From: a bacterium
Lineage (GTDB): Bacteria; Patescibacteriota; Saccharimonadia; Saccharimonadales; UBA4665
Length of the DNA: 34,470 nt
Assembly: GCA_021781915.1 (NCBI GenBank)
Contig: JAJXVX010000002.1
Location: 1-34,470 of the forward strand
Direction of reading: 5' to 3'
Part shown: positions 8,779 through 17,199 of the stretch, piece by piece
Position numbering within the stretch: the stretch's first letter is position 1
Layout of the letters: each line of letters starts with the position of its first letter
Position numbers and translations under genes: made by a program
Notes under the pieces: model-generated
Told to the model about the DNA's origin: nothing
What the model saw: the letters and a program-made list of their open reading frames with translations, nothing else
The model's database searches: none

Positions 8779-9359
8779 TGGCAACTAAAACTACTACAAC
8801 TTCGACTGCTAAGCCACGACTAGAAACTCTATATAAAAATACTATCAGGCCGGAACTTACCAAAGAGCTTGGCTATAGTAATCTTCATCAAGTACCTAAG
8901 TTAGAGAAAATTGTAATTAATTCCGGTATTGGAAAAGCTAAAGATGATAAGAAAATGTTTGATCTAGTAATTAACAATATAACTAAGATAACAGGTCAAG
9001 CACCAATCGAGACTGTTGCCAAGAATTCGATAGCCGGTTTCAAACTCCGTGAAGGTAATAAAATCGGAGTCAAGGTTACTTTAAGAAAAGATCGTATGTA
9101 TGAGTTTTTGGATAGATTAATTAATATAGTTTTACCAAGATTAAGAGATTTCCATGGTGTTTCTCTTAAAGCTTTTGATAAATCAGGTAACTACAGTATT
9201 GGTATTTCTGATCAATCAATTTTCCCTGAACTTACTTTTGAAGAAACAACGACTATTCACGGGCTACAAGTAAATCTTGTTTTCCAGACTGAAAAACCGT
9301 CGGATACTATTTTGTTACTTAAGAAATTCGGCATGCCGTTTGAAAAGGAGACCAAATAA
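8778..9359 (+). CDS. rplE: 50S ribosomal protein L5
   Basis: 5S rRNA-binding protein of the central protuberance. 193 aa. After a Thr-rich N-terminal extension of about 13 residues, the core shows [32 protein letters not shown] and [20 protein letters not shown]. The C-terminus EKETK overlaps the SD AAGGAG of rpsN; one-base overlaps at both ends. Confidence 0.98.
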   Translation: MATKTTTTSTAKPRLETLYKNTIRPELTKELGYSNLHQVPKLEKIVINSGIGKAKDDKKMFDLVINNITKITGQAPIETVAKNSIAGFKLREGNKIGVKVTLRKDRMYEFLDRLINIVLPRLRDFHGVSLKAFDKSGNYSIGISDQSIFPELTFEETTTIHGLQVNLVFQTEKPSDTILLLKKFGMPFEKETK

Positions 9360-9628
9360 TGGCTAAAAAATCTATCATTGCTAGAGATGCCAAGCGTCAA
9401 GTTATGTATACTAAATATCTAGCTAAGCGAATGGAATTAAAGAAACTTGGTGACCAAGAAGGTTTGGCTAAATTGCCTCGCAATTCATCTCAAACTCGTT
9501 TAAAAAACCGATGTGTCGAAACCGGCCGTCCAAGGGGTTATATGCGACAATTTGGTTTATCGCGTATTGCTTTTAGAGAACATGCTTCTAAAGGCGAAAT
9601 TCCAGGTATAACAAAATCTAGCTGGTAA
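9359..9628 (+). CDS. rpsN: 30S ribosomal protein S14, zinc-free type
   Basis: 30S head protein near the S3/S10 cluster. 89 aa with the C-terminal signature [20 protein letters not shown] and ending IPGITKSSW. It contains a single cysteine, so the CxxC...CxxC zinc knuckle of the short C+ form is absent, as in the E. coli-type S14. This matches the cysteine-free S4, L33 and L36 in this window. Followed by an unusually strong SD, AAAGGAGG (9630-9637), for rpsH. Confidence 0.97.
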   Translation: MAKKSIIARDAKRQVMYTKYLAKRMELKKLGDQEGLAKLPRNSSQTRLKNRCVETGRPRGYMRQFGLSRIAFREHASKGEIPGITKSSW

Positions 9629-9647
9629 GAAAGGAGGAATATAATAT

Positions 9648-10052
9648 ATGTCAAAGACAAGTACAGATCCAATTTCAGATATGCTGACCAGAATCAGAAA
9701 TGCAATTTTAGTCAATAAAAACGAAGTAGTGATTCCTCACAGTAAAATCAAGGTTTCAATATTAGACTTACTAATTGAAAATCATTTCTTAAAGAGTATG
9801 TCTACTATCGATATGCCTTCTATTGGCAAGTTAATCAAATTAGTTATAAACGATGAAAACACTAATGCTGCTATATCAGAAATTTCTCGAATTTCTAAGC
9901 CTGGACGTCGAATGTATGTCCCTGCTAAAGAAATCCCGAGAGTAAAAAAGGGACGTGGTTTAGTGATAATATCAACATCTCAGGGATTAATGACTGGCGA
10001 TAAAGCTAGGTCAAAGAACCTTGGCGGTGAGTTAATCTGTAAAATTTATTAA
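9648..10052 (+). CDS. rpsH: 30S ribosomal protein S8
   Basis: Primary 16S-binding protein of the platform; in E. coli the translational repressor of the spc operon. 134 aa. Signatures: TDPISDMLTRIRNA at the N-terminus and RVKKGRGLVIISTSQGLMT at the C-terminus with a final GGELICKIY. AAAGGAGG lies 10 bases before the ATG. Confidence 0.98.
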   Translation: MSKTSTDPISDMLTRIRNAILVNKNEVVIPHSKIKVSILDLLIENHFLKSMSTIDMPSIGKLIKLVINDENTNAAISEISRISKPGRRMYVPAKEIPRVKKGRGLVIISTSQGLMTGDKARSKNLGGELICKIY

Positions 10053-10070
10053 TGTTTAAAGGAATATAAA

Positions 10071-10610
10071 ATGAGTCGAATAGGAAAACTACCAATTCAA
10101 ATTCCAGAAGGCGTGACAATCACTGTCGACCCAAATTTTATCACTGTTACTGGCAAAAAAGGTGAATTAAAGATCCCTAATCTAGAACAGATAAAAGTTG
10201 AAGTTAAAGACAATCAAGTTGTCGTCTCTAGAGAAAATGAACTGCAACCAATTAAAGCTAAACATGGTCTTCAAAGATCTTTGATTAATAACATGGTCGT
10301 CGGTGTTACTGAAGGATTTAGCAAAAAACTAGAAGTTAACGGCGTAGGATTCAAAGTTGCCTTAGCGGGCAGTGATCTAAACATGAGTCTCGGCTTTTCT
10401 CACAGCGTAATTTATAAACTACCTCAAGGCATTAACGCCAGCGTCACTCAAAACATTATATCGATTGAAGGTATTGATAAGCAGTTGGTTGGGCAGGTTG
10501 CTGCTGAAATCCGAAGTCTTAAAAAACCTGAGCCATACAAAGGTAAGGGTATTAAGTATATTGATGAGCATATTATACGTAAAAGCGGTAAAAGCGGTAA
10601 GGATAAGTAA
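10071..10610 (+). CDS. rplF: 50S ribosomal protein L6
   Basis: 50S protein near the factor-binding site. 179 aa, normal length. Starts MSRIGKLPIQIPEGV and contains GVTEGFSKKLEVNGVGFK and the C-terminal signature KPEPYKGKGIKY. SD AAAGGA precedes the ATG. rplR starts two bases after the stop. Confidence 0.98.
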   Translation: MSRIGKLPIQIPEGVTITVDPNFITVTGKKGELKIPNLEQIKVEVKDNQVVVSRENELQPIKAKHGLQRSLINNMVVGVTEGFSKKLEVNGVGFKVALAGSDLNMSLGFSHSVIYKLPQGINASVTQNIISIEGIDKQLVGQVAAEIRSLKKPEPYKGKGIKYIDEHIIRKSGKSGKDK

Positions 10611-10612
10611 CC

Positions 10613-10969
10613 ATGAATAAACTGACTATTAAAAGAGCACATAAAGCTTTACGAAAAAATCGGATAAGGAGTGTTATCAATGGCACTTCCGTCAGACCAC
10701 GTTTAAGTGTAACTATTTCATTAACTCATGTTTCAGCTCAGTTAATTGACGACGAGAACGATTCGACGATTGCTTATTCAACCACTATTGGGTTAAAAAA
10801 AGAAATCGGTAGCATGACCAAGAAAGCTGAGTTTGTCGGTGCCGATGTTGCTAAAAAAGCAATTAAAAAAGGCATTAAAACAGTTGTTTTCGATCGTAAT
10901 GGAAAATTGTATCATGGTCGCATAAAGGCTTTAGCTGATAGTGCTAGAGCTGAAGGATTGGAGTTTTAA
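10613..10969 (+). CDS. rplR: 50S ribosomal protein L18
   Basis: 5S rRNA-binding protein of the central protuberance. 118 aa. RIRSVINGTSVRPRLSV is the N-terminal signature and KKAIKKGIKTVVFDRNG plus HGRIKALADSAREG-like residues close the protein (here SARAEGLEF). Its 3' end contains GGAG (10960-10963), the SD for rpsE. Confidence 0.97.
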   Translation: MNKLTIKRAHKALRKNRIRSVINGTSVRPRLSVTISLTHVSAQLIDDENDSTIAYSTTIGLKKEIGSMTKKAEFVGADVAKKAIKKGIKTVVFDRNGKLYHGRIKALADSARAEGLEF

Positions 10970-10970
10970 T

Positions 10971-11501
10971 ATGGATAATAATAGGAATAATAGAAGACTT
11001 GATGCTGCCTTTGCCGAAAAAGCATTCGATGAAAGAACGCTAGATATTGGTAGAATTGCTAGAGTTGTTAAGGGTGGTCGAAGATTTAGATTCCGAGCTC
11101 TTGTCGTCGTTGGTGATAAGAAAGGCAAGGTTGGGATTGGTGTTGCTAAAGGGTCGGATGTTACCGCTGCCGTTACTAAGGCTGTTGAAGTGGCTAAAAA
11201 GAACTTTATTACAGTTAAAACATATAAGGGTACGATTCCTCATGAAGTTCAAGCTAAAGTTGGTGGATCGAATATCCTTCTAAAACCTGCTTCGGTTGGT
11301 ACTGGATTAATTGCCGGCGGTATCGTTAGAAGTATTCTTGAAGTGGGTGGTGTATCAGATGTCTTATCTAAATCCTTAGGCTCTTCAAGTAAATTGAACA
11401 CTGCCTATGCTACAATAGAAGCCTTAAATCAATTGGTTGAAAGTAAGGATTGGATTACTAATATAGATAAGAAGAAATCAGCTAAAAAGGTAGAGGCTTA
11501 A
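10971..11501 (+). CDS. rpsE: 30S ribosomal protein S5
   Basis: 30S protein at the mRNA entry and decoding-fidelity region. I choose the ATG at 10971 (176 aa), one base after the rplR stop and 7 bases after GGAG, rather than an in-frame ATG at 10941 inside rplR. Signatures: RIARVVKGGRRFRFRALVVV followed by GDKKGKVGIGVAKG (the S5 dsRNA-binding-like domain), TIPHEVQAKVGGSNILLKPA and the VGGVSDVLSKSLGSSSKLN helix. No rpmD (L30) follows; rplO is next. Confidence 0.97.
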   Translation: MDNNRNNRRLDAAFAEKAFDERTLDIGRIARVVKGGRRFRFRALVVVGDKKGKVGIGVAKGSDVTAAVTKAVEVAKKNFITVKTYKGTIPHEVQAKVGGSNILLKPASVGTGLIAGGIVRSILEVGGVSDVLSKSLGSSSKLNTAYATIEALNQLVESKDWITNIDKKKSAKKVEA

Positions 11502-11505
11502 AGTT

Positions 11506-11967
11506 ATGAAATTTAATGAATTAGTAGTCGCAAAATCCAAGAAAAAGATCCGAGTCGGTCGAGGTATCTCGGCTGGACGCGGTAAAACTGCTGGACGAGG
11601 AACTAAAGGTCAAAAATCAAGGACTGGATCATCTGCAAAGCCTGGTTTCTCCGGCGGTCAAAATCCACTGATGCAACAGTTACCAAAATTACCTGGCTTT
11701 AAGAGTCATATCATTAAAGCCGAAAATGTAAGTACCGCACAATTAAATTCTCTTAAGGCTGCAATTGTTGATACTACAGTCCTTCACGATAATGGCTTAA
11801 TTTCTAGTCCTTATGTTAAGGTAAAGTTACTCTTTGCCGGCGAGGTAACCAAAAAATTAACCGTTAAACTACCTCTCGCTAGTCAGAAGGCAATTGAAAC
11901 CATTGAAGCTAATGGTGGAATATTTGAAAAAGTTGATCGTTTAGCTAGGCCTACAACAAAACAATAA
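11506..11967 (+). CDS. rplO: 50S ribosomal protein L15
   Basis: 50S assembly protein with a long basic N-terminal extension that threads 23S rRNA. 153 aa. The N-terminal RVGRGISAGRGKTAGRGTKG and FSGGQNPLMQQLPKLPGF are diagnostic; the C-terminal SGGIFEK-type element appears as ANGGIFEKV. It follows rpsE after four bases, in the place where rpmD would normally sit between the two. Confidence 0.97.
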   Translation: MKFNELVVAKSKKKIRVGRGISAGRGKTAGRGTKGQKSRTGSSAKPGFSGGQNPLMQQLPKLPGFKSHIIKAENVSTAQLNSLKAAIVDTTVLHDNGLISSPYVKVKLLFAGEVTKKLTVKLPLASQKAIETIEANGGIFEKVDRLARPTTKQ

Positions 11968-11996
11968 AATATTGTAGAATTAAATAAACTTATTTC

Positions 11997-13493
11997 ATGA
12001 ATTGGAAAGTAATTTGGCTATCTTTAAAAGAGAAGGATATGAGAAATCGTATCTTAGCTGTTATTGGTATCTTATTGGTCTTTCGTGTTCTAGCTCAATT
12101 ACCCGTACCGATAGCTAATGCTACTACACTTCACTCATTACTACAGAATCTGTTTAATTCATCATCGGCACCCCAATTTTTGAATTTTGTGAATGTTTTG
12201 TCTGGCGGTGCTCTAGCTAACTTCTCCATAATGATCGCCGGACTTGGACCGTATATTAATGCTTCGATTATTATGCAGCTATTAACCAAGGCAATCCCTA
12301 AGCTTGAAGCCCTTCATAAAGACGGAGAATTTGGGCAAAAGAAAATTAATCAGTATACAAGGATTTTAACGTTTCCTCTTGCTGTCATACAATCAGTTGG
12401 CTCGATTTATTTGATTAGACAGGCTGCTCAGAGCTTGGGTGGATCGGCTGCTACAGATATTACCGCTAATGCATCTATATTGCAGTGGGTGCTTATGGTT
12501 GGAGCCCTAACAGGTGGTTCTATGCTTTTAATGTGGCTAGGTGAACTTATTACCGAACAAAGCATCGGAAACGGAATCTCATTAATCATTACTGTTGGGA
12601 TTGTCAGTCGATTACCTCAAAATATTAAAAGTATAATTACATCGTTTAGTTCATCTAGTCACTGGAGAATATTCCATCATTGGACTCTGCCTTTCTCAAG
12701 GACAACATTCTATTATTCTATAGTTGTGATTGGATCAATTTTGTTAGTGACGTATCTAGTTGTTCTACTCAATGAGGCTTCACGAAATCTGACTGTATCA
12801 TATGCCAAAAGAGTTCAAGGAAACAGGGCTTATGGAGGCGTCACAACCATACTACCAGTTAAATTAATTACCGCCGGAGTCATACCTATAATATTTGCTG
12901 TTGCTTTCTTGAGTGTTCCGTCTTTTGTCGGACAGCTCTTACAAGGCATACATAGTACACATTGGAGCTCTGTGGGTACTAAATTAGTTTCGTGGTTCTC
13001 GGCTCCGACAGGTACGACCTTTAAAACTGAAGGATGGATTGCTTATATTTATCCGGTTACATATTTTCTATTAGTTTTTATTTTTACTTACTTCTATACA
13101 TCCATTACATTTAATGCGCAGGAAATTGCTGAAAACCTACATAAGCAAGGCGGCTTTATTGAGGGCGTTCGATCTGGACTTCAAACCGAAAAACATTTAT
13201 CTAAAATTGTTAACCGACTAACTTTCTTTGGTGCTTTGAGTCTTGCTATGTTAGCTCTTCTACCTATCATTGCCCAGGTATTCGTTAAAGTAAGCGTAAC
13301 TATTGGTGGTACAAGTGTGTTGATTTTAGTATCAGTTGCCCTGCAAACCCTCCGATCAGTTGAATCGAGAGCCTATATGGTGACATATGATAACTATACT
13401 GAATCTGATTTCTTTCATGATGAAGATAGTAAGACTATTAAAAAAACAAACAAGATAAAGTTTTTACCAAGACTTAAAAGTAAACAATCTTAA
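11997..13493 (+). CDS. secY: Preprotein translocase subunit SecY
   Basis: Central pore of the Sec translocon in the cytoplasmic membrane. 498 aa, longer than the usual 430-440. Ten hydrophobic segments can be traced, starting about residue 17. Family motifs: GLGPYINASIIMQLL (plug/TM2 region), GELITEQSIGNGISLII (TM4), and SRNLTVSYAKRVQGN in the cytoplasmic loop before TM7. Extra length is in the periplasmic loop around residues 205-240 and a charged C-terminal tail of about 40 residues. A TAGAAT box (11975-11980) lies 16 bases before the ATG with no SD, a possible weak internal promoter. Its partner gene secE is also in this window. Confidence 0.97.
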   Translation: MNWKVIWLSLKEKDMRNRILAVIGILLVFRVLAQLPVPIANATTLHSLLQNLFNSSSAPQFLNFVNVLSGGALANFSIMIAGLGPYINASIIMQLLTKAIPKLEALHKDGEFGQKKINQYTRILTFPLAVIQSVGSIYLIRQAAQSLGGSAATDITANASILQWVLMVGALTGGSMLLMWLGELITEQSIGNGISLIITVGIVSRLPQNIKSIITSFSSSSHWRIFHHWTLPFSRTTFYYSIVVIGSILLVTYLVVLLNEASRNLTVSYAKRVQGNRAYGGVTTILPVKLITAGVIPIIFAVAFLSVPSFVGQLLQGIHSTHWSSVGTKLVSWFSAPTGTTFKTEGWIAYIYPVTYFLLVFIFTYFYTSITFNAQEIAENLHKQGGFIEGVRSGLQTEKHLSKIVNRLTFFGALSLAMLALLPIIAQVFVKVSVTIGGTSVLILVSVALQTLRSVESRAYMVTYDNYTESDFFHDEDSKTIKKTNKIKFLPRLKSKQS

Positions 13494-13500
13494 AAAACAC

Positions 13501-13528
13501 TTTACAAACTATTTTTTACTGCTATAAT
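13501..13528 (+). promoter_or_regulatory. infA promoter (TTTACA - 16 - extended TATAAT)
   Basis: -35 TTTACA at 13501-13506 and a perfect TATAAT at 13523-13528 with the extended TG at 13520-13521. The predicted start leaves a leader of roughly 10 bases with no recognisable SD before the infA ATG. Confidence 0.65.
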
Positions 13529-13545
13529 TAAACCTTGTTATATTT

Positions 13546-13767
13546 ATGTCCAGTTCTAAAGAAGTAATTGAGCTTAGTGGTACAGTTGTCGAGACCTTAC
13601 CCGGTACTCAATTTAAGGTAGAACTAGAAAATGGACACAGAATTATAGCTCATGTAGCCGGTAAAATGAGAAAACATTTCATTCGAATTGTACCCGGAGA
13701 CAGCGTGACGGTTGAGCTGACACCTTATGATCTTACTAAGGGTCGAATCACCTATCGCAAAGCTTAA
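13546..13767 (+). CDS. infA: Translation initiation factor IF-1
   Basis: Binds the 30S A site during initiation. 73 aa OB-fold protein, normal length: [39 protein letters not shown] and [20 protein letters not shown] (each within the S1-like fold), ending GRITYRKA. It starts behind its own promoter and heads the infA-rpmJ-rpsM-rpsK-rpsD-rpoA-rplQ segment. adk and map, often found just upstream in other bacteria, are missing here. Confidence 0.98.
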   Translation: MSSSKEVIELSGTVVETLPGTQFKVELENGHRIIAHVAGKMRKHFIRIVPGDSVTVELTPYDLTKGRITYRKA

Positions 13768-13826
13768 AAGTTTATAAATTAAGAAGCAGTGAGTTGTCGT
13801 ACTACTAGAAAGGTAAGATAATCCGC

Positions 13827-13943
13827 ATGAAAGTGCGTGCAAGCGTTAAAAAAATCAGTCCAGATGATATTGTCGTTCGACGAAAAGGACGAGTTTATAT
13901 TATCAATAAATTAAAACCTAAGCACAAACAGAGGCAGGGCTAA
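13827..13943 (+). CDS. rpmJ: 50S ribosomal protein L36, cysteine-free type
   Basis: Tiny 50S protein, 38 codons. Translation gives [14 protein letters not shown] at the start and KPKHKQRQG at the end, which is the L36 signature at both termini, in the usual place between infA and rpsM. The zinc-ribbon cysteines of common L36 (CxxC near residues 11-14 and a third near 27) are replaced by Ser, Asp and Asn, so only the late His remains: it cannot form the normal zinc site. A weak SD AGAAAGG lies 13 bases before the ATG. rpsM starts one base after the stop. Confidence 0.95.
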   Translation: MKVRASVKKISPDDIVVRRKGRVYIINKLKPKHKQRQG

Positions 13944-13944
13944 T

Positions 13945-14331
13945 ATGGCTAGAATTTCAGGAGTCACCCTACCAAACAATAAACAAGTTTGGATTGGTTT
14001 AACTTATATTTATGGTATTGGTCAAAAAACCAGTCTAGATATTTTAAGTAAAGCCGGAATCGAAGGTACTATTAGGATTAAAGACTTAACTGACTCAGAT
14101 ATATCTAAAATCCAAGAAGTTATTAACAATGAAGTAACTGTCGAAGGTGAACTTCAGAGAATCGTTACTTCTAATATCAAAAGATTAAAAGATATCAAAT
14201 CATACCGAGGTATGAGGCATAGTGCAAATTTACCTTCCAGGGGTCAGAGAACTAAAACTAATGCTAGAACTCGTCGTGGTAAAAAAGTAACGGTTGGTGG
14301 TACAGCTAAGAAATCACCGGCAAAGACTTAG
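13945..14331 (+). CDS. rpsM: 30S ribosomal protein S13
   Basis: 30S head protein contacting P-site tRNA and the B1 intersubunit bridges. 128 aa. MARISGVTLPNNKQVWIGLT and YIYGIGQKTSLDIL (helix-two-turn-helix) start it; RHSANLPSRGQRTKTNARTR is the conserved C-terminal basic segment. Stop is TAG. Confidence 0.98.
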   Translation: MARISGVTLPNNKQVWIGLTYIYGIGQKTSLDILSKAGIEGTIRIKDLTDSDISKIQEVINNEVTVEGELQRIVTSNIKRLKDIKSYRGMRHSANLPSRGQRTKTNARTRRGKKVTVGGTAKKSPAKT

Positions 14332-14349
14332 GGATTATGAGGATATAAT

Positions 14350-14739
14350 ATGGTTGATACAGTAATAAAAAAGAAGAAATCTAAAAAAAATGTTCCACAC
14401 GCTCAGGTTCATGTTTTTGCTAGTTTTAATAACACAATAATTACTTTCACTGATCCAAGTGGAAATGTTTTAGCCAGTTCAAGTTCCGGTGCTTGTGGCT
14501 TTAGAGGTTCAAAAAAAGGTACTGCTTATGCAGCACAGGTTGCTAGTGAAAAAGCCGGTCAAATTGCCAAACAACAATTTGGCGTACTAAAAGCTGATAT
14601 TTTTGTTAAAGGAATTGGTTTAGGCCGAGATTCAGCTATCCGTTCTTTAAGTTCATTAGAGATTGCCGTTGATAGCATCACTGACGTAACTGGGGTTCCA
14701 CACGGTGGAGTGAGACCTAAGAAAGCAAGAAGGATTTAA
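14350..14739 (+). CDS. rpsK: 30S ribosomal protein S11
   Basis: Platform protein near the E site and the mRNA exit. 129 aa. Motifs: HVFASFNNTIITFTDPSGN, GFRGSKKGTAYAAQVA, and the C-terminal DVTGVPHGGVRPKKARRI. SD GAGG (14339-14342) is 7 bases before the ATG. rpsD starts one base after the stop. Confidence 0.98.
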   Translation: MVDTVIKKKKSKKNVPHAQVHVFASFNNTIITFTDPSGNVLASSSSGACGFRGSKKGTAYAAQVASEKAGQIAKQQFGVLKADIFVKGIGLGRDSAIRSLSSLEIAVDSITDVTGVPHGGVRPKKARRI

Positions 14740-14740
14740 A

Positions 14741-15367
14741 ATGGCTAGAGACAGACAATCTATTGTTAAAATGAGCCGAAGAGAGGGTTATGCTCTTCAT
14801 CCTAAGGCCCATAAGGCTCTCGTTAAACGAAGTGCTTTACCTGGTTATAATCCAAATAGCCGATCAAGAGGCGGTGGTTCATCGAGCCAATATACTTTGC
14901 AGTTGAGAGAAAAGCAAAAAGTGAAGCGAATCTACGGTTTGCTCGAAAGACAGTTTTCCAATTTAATGAAGGAGGCAACTCGTTCGACTGATCAACAGGC
15001 CGGTGTTAAATTACTTGAGTTGTTGGAAAAAAGATTGGACAATGTAATTTATAGAGCAGGTTTTGCCCCATCACGACGTTCATCCAGGCAACTGTCCACG
15101 CATGGACATTTCCTATTAAACGGTACAAGGGTTGATATACCTTCAATTAAAGTTAAGCCTGGCGATATCATTACTCTTAGACCTAAATCAGTCAAATCAG
15201 AATTCTTTACTAAATTAGATGATAACAGTCCAGCACCCTCAGAAATACCCGGATGGCTTAAAGTTAATAGGAAAAAGTTTGAAATTTCAGTCGTCGGTAC
15301 ACCAAGTCGAGATGATGCCGAAGTCGATATCAATGAAAAGTTAATAGTTGAATATTACTCACGATAA
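14741..15367 (+). CDS. rpsD: 30S ribosomal protein S4, cysteine-free type
   Basis: Primary 16S-binding assembly protein and mRNA-entry fidelity protein. 208 aa. The N-terminal part reads SRREGYALHPKAHKALVKRS with no cysteine, so the C4 zinc knuckle of C+ S4 is lost. The middle carries QLREKQKVKRIYGLLERQF and the S4 RNA-binding domain RLDNVIYRAGFAPSRRSSRQ with HGHFLLNG. SD GAAGGA is inside rpsK. Confidence 0.97.
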   Translation: MARDRQSIVKMSRREGYALHPKAHKALVKRSALPGYNPNSRSRGGGSSSQYTLQLREKQKVKRIYGLLERQFSNLMKEATRSTDQQAGVKLLELLEKRLDNVIYRAGFAPSRRSSRQLSTHGHFLLNGTRVDIPSIKVKPGDIITLRPKSVKSEFFTKLDDNSPAPSEIPGWLKVNRKKFEISVVGTPSRDDAEVDINEKLIVEYYSR

Positions 15368-15382
15368 GAGAGGAAAATAGTA

Positions 15383-16330
15383 ATGTCAAATAATTTATAT
15401 ACACCAAACATCGTAGACGTAAATGAGCACCACGATTCAAGCGCTACTTTTGTCATAGAACCACTACATACTGGATATGGTAATACACTAGGAAACTCAT
15501 TAAGACGAGTTTTACTATCCTCAATCGCCGGTGCTGCAGTAACAGCCTTTAAAATTGAAGGTATTACCCACGAGTTTACAGATGTAGATGGAGTCGTGGA
15601 AGATGTTGTCGATATTATGCAAAATATTAAGGGAATCCGATTTAGGGTTTACGGTGATGAAAAACACACTGTTCGTTTAACCAAATCAGGTAAAGGTAAG
15701 GTTACAGCTAAAGATATTGAGGCAAACGCTGATATTGAAATAGTTAACCCTGAGCATGTGATTGCGACTATCGATGATGACAAAGCTAAACTGGTAATCG
15801 ATTTTGTAGTAGAAGTTGGTCGTGGATATCGCTCTATTGAAGAAAGCACAATTCGCAAAGCTAGTGACATGATAGCTGTTGATTCAATCTTTAGTCCTGT
15901 ACTGCGAGTTCGATATAAAGTTGAGAATACTCGTGTTGGACAAGCAACCGATCTAGACAAATTGTTATTAACAGTCGATACAGATGGTTCGATAACACCT
16001 AGAGATGCTTTCGAAGAAGCAGCTGCAATCTTGATAAATCAATACACTGCTTTGGCCGGCAAAACACGTGTAACATTCACACCGGAAAATGAAGTTGATG
16101 AAACTGACTACAGTGTTAAAGAAAAAGAAGACGATGAAAATTCTGTATTAAATACTTCTATCGAAGATTTGAATCTATCAGCTCGTACAACGAATGCGTT
16201 GATTAATAATGACATACATACTATTAAGGATTTATTCAGCCTAAATGATGCTGAGCTAAAGGATCTAAAAGGTTTTGGAAGTCGTGCGCTCGATGAAGTT
16301 AAAGAAAAGTTAGCTGAATTGGAGCTTTAA
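15383..16330 (+). CDS. rpoA: RNA polymerase alpha subunit
   Basis: Scaffold for RNA polymerase assembly and promoter UP-element/activator contact. 315 aa. N-terminal dimerisation domain: ATFVIEPLHTGYGNTLGNSL with RRVLLSSIAGAAVTAFKIEG. An acidic linker around residues 235-255 leads to the C-terminal helix-hairpin-helix domain: SIEDLNLSARTTNALINN and LKGFGSRALDEVKEKL. SD GAGAGG upstream; rplQ follows after three bases. Confidence 0.98.
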   Translation: MSNNLYTPNIVDVNEHHDSSATFVIEPLHTGYGNTLGNSLRRVLLSSIAGAAVTAFKIEGITHEFTDVDGVVEDVVDIMQNIKGIRFRVYGDEKHTVRLTKSGKGKVTAKDIEANADIEIVNPEHVIATIDDDKAKLVIDFVVEVGRGYRSIEESTIRKASDMIAVDSIFSPVLRVRYKVENTRVGQATDLDKLLLTVDTDGSITPRDAFEEAAAILINQYTALAGKTRVTFTPENEVDETDYSVKEKEDDENSVLNTSIEDLNLSARTTNALINNDIHTIKDLFSLNDAELKDLKGFGSRALDEVKEKLAELEL

Positions 16331-16333
16331 ACT

Positions 16334-16753
16334 ATGCATCGTCACGGATATAAAGGTAGAAAATTTCATCGAAAAACAGATCAACGAACTGCTTTAATTA
16401 AAGGTTTAGCTGATTCTCTGATTAAATATGAAACAATTAAGACTTCATATTTTAAGGCTAAAGATCTAGTGCCTTATGTTGAAAAGCTTATAACAAAATC
16501 TAAAATTGGTGATTTACACAATCGAAGACAAGTTATTTCAAAATTACAGACATTGGCAAGTGCTAACAAATTAGTCGATGAAATAGCTCCTAAATTAACT
16601 AAGAGAAACTCTGGTTACCTTCGCATAACTAAACTTGAAAACCGCAGAGGTGACAATGCTTTAATGGCTCAAATATCTTTTGTAGATGATTTAAATTCTT
16701 CCGTCAACACAAAAAAAACTAAAAGCGTCGAAGCCAAATCGGAGACTAAGTAA
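16334..16753 (+). CDS. rplQ: 50S ribosomal protein L17
   Basis: 50S protein near the tunnel exit. 139 aa. MHRHGYKGRKFHRKTDQRTA is diagnostic, as is LENRRGDNALMAQISFVD near residue 110. A 20-residue polar tail ends SETK, encoded over GGAGACTAAGTAATG, which includes the rplM SD; one-base overlap with rplM. The SD GGAG (16321-16324) for rplQ is in rpoA. Confidence 0.97.
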   Translation: MHRHGYKGRKFHRKTDQRTALIKGLADSLIKYETIKTSYFKAKDLVPYVEKLITKSKIGDLHNRRQVISKLQTLASANKLVDEIAPKLTKRNSGYLRITKLENRRGDNALMAQISFVDDLNSSVNTKKTKSVEAKSETK

Positions 16754-17199
16754 TGAAAACTTATAGTGCAAAACCTTCAGATATAACAAGAACTTGGTAT
16801 ATTCTTGATGCTAAAGATCTAACTTTAGGCAGATTGTCGACCAAAATCGCTACTCTTCTGTTAGGGAAAAATAAACCTGAGTTTACTAAACATATTGATT
16901 GTGGTGATTATGTTATAGTTCTTAATTCTGATCAATTAGTTGTGACTGGCAAAAAAATGACAGACAAATCATATTTCCATCATTCAAATTATCCTGGTGG
17001 AATCAAAGAAATTAAATTACAAGACCAAATCATTAAAGACTCAACTCAGGTTATTATTAAAGCAGTTAAAGGTATGATACCAGATAATCGACTTAAGACC
17101 GATCGTCTTGCTCGACTAAAAGTATATAGTGGCGAAGATCATCCACACATGCCGCAAAAACCGGTTAAATTATCTTTAAAGGGAGCTTCCAATGGTTAA
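16753..17199 (+). CDS. rplM: 50S ribosomal protein L13
   Basis: Early 50S assembly protein. 148 aa. Signatures: TWYILDAKDLTLGRLSTKIA, KMTDKSYFHHSNYPGG and KAVKGMIPDNRL. It overlaps rpsI by eight bases (ATGGTTAA), the largest overlap in the ribosomal block; the SD AAGGGAG for rpsI is inside it. Confidence 0.98.
   Translation: MKTYSAKPSDITRTWYILDAKDLTLGRLSTKIATLLLGKNKPEFTKHIDCGDYVIVLNSDQLVVTGKKMTDKSYFHHSNYPGGIKEIKLQDQIIKDSTQVIIKAVKGMIPDNRLKTDRLARLKVYSGEDHPHMPQKPVKLSLKGASNG

Noticed and set aside
10941-10970. Upstream ATG for rpsE
   Set aside because: It lies inside rplR with no SD, adds ten residues not typical of S5, and the ATG at 10971 has GGAG at 7 bases.
14344-14349. TATAAT directly before rpsK as a promoter
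   Set aside because: It ends at the base before the ATG, so transcription would start inside the gene; a proper SD (GAGG) is present for the polycistronic mRNA.
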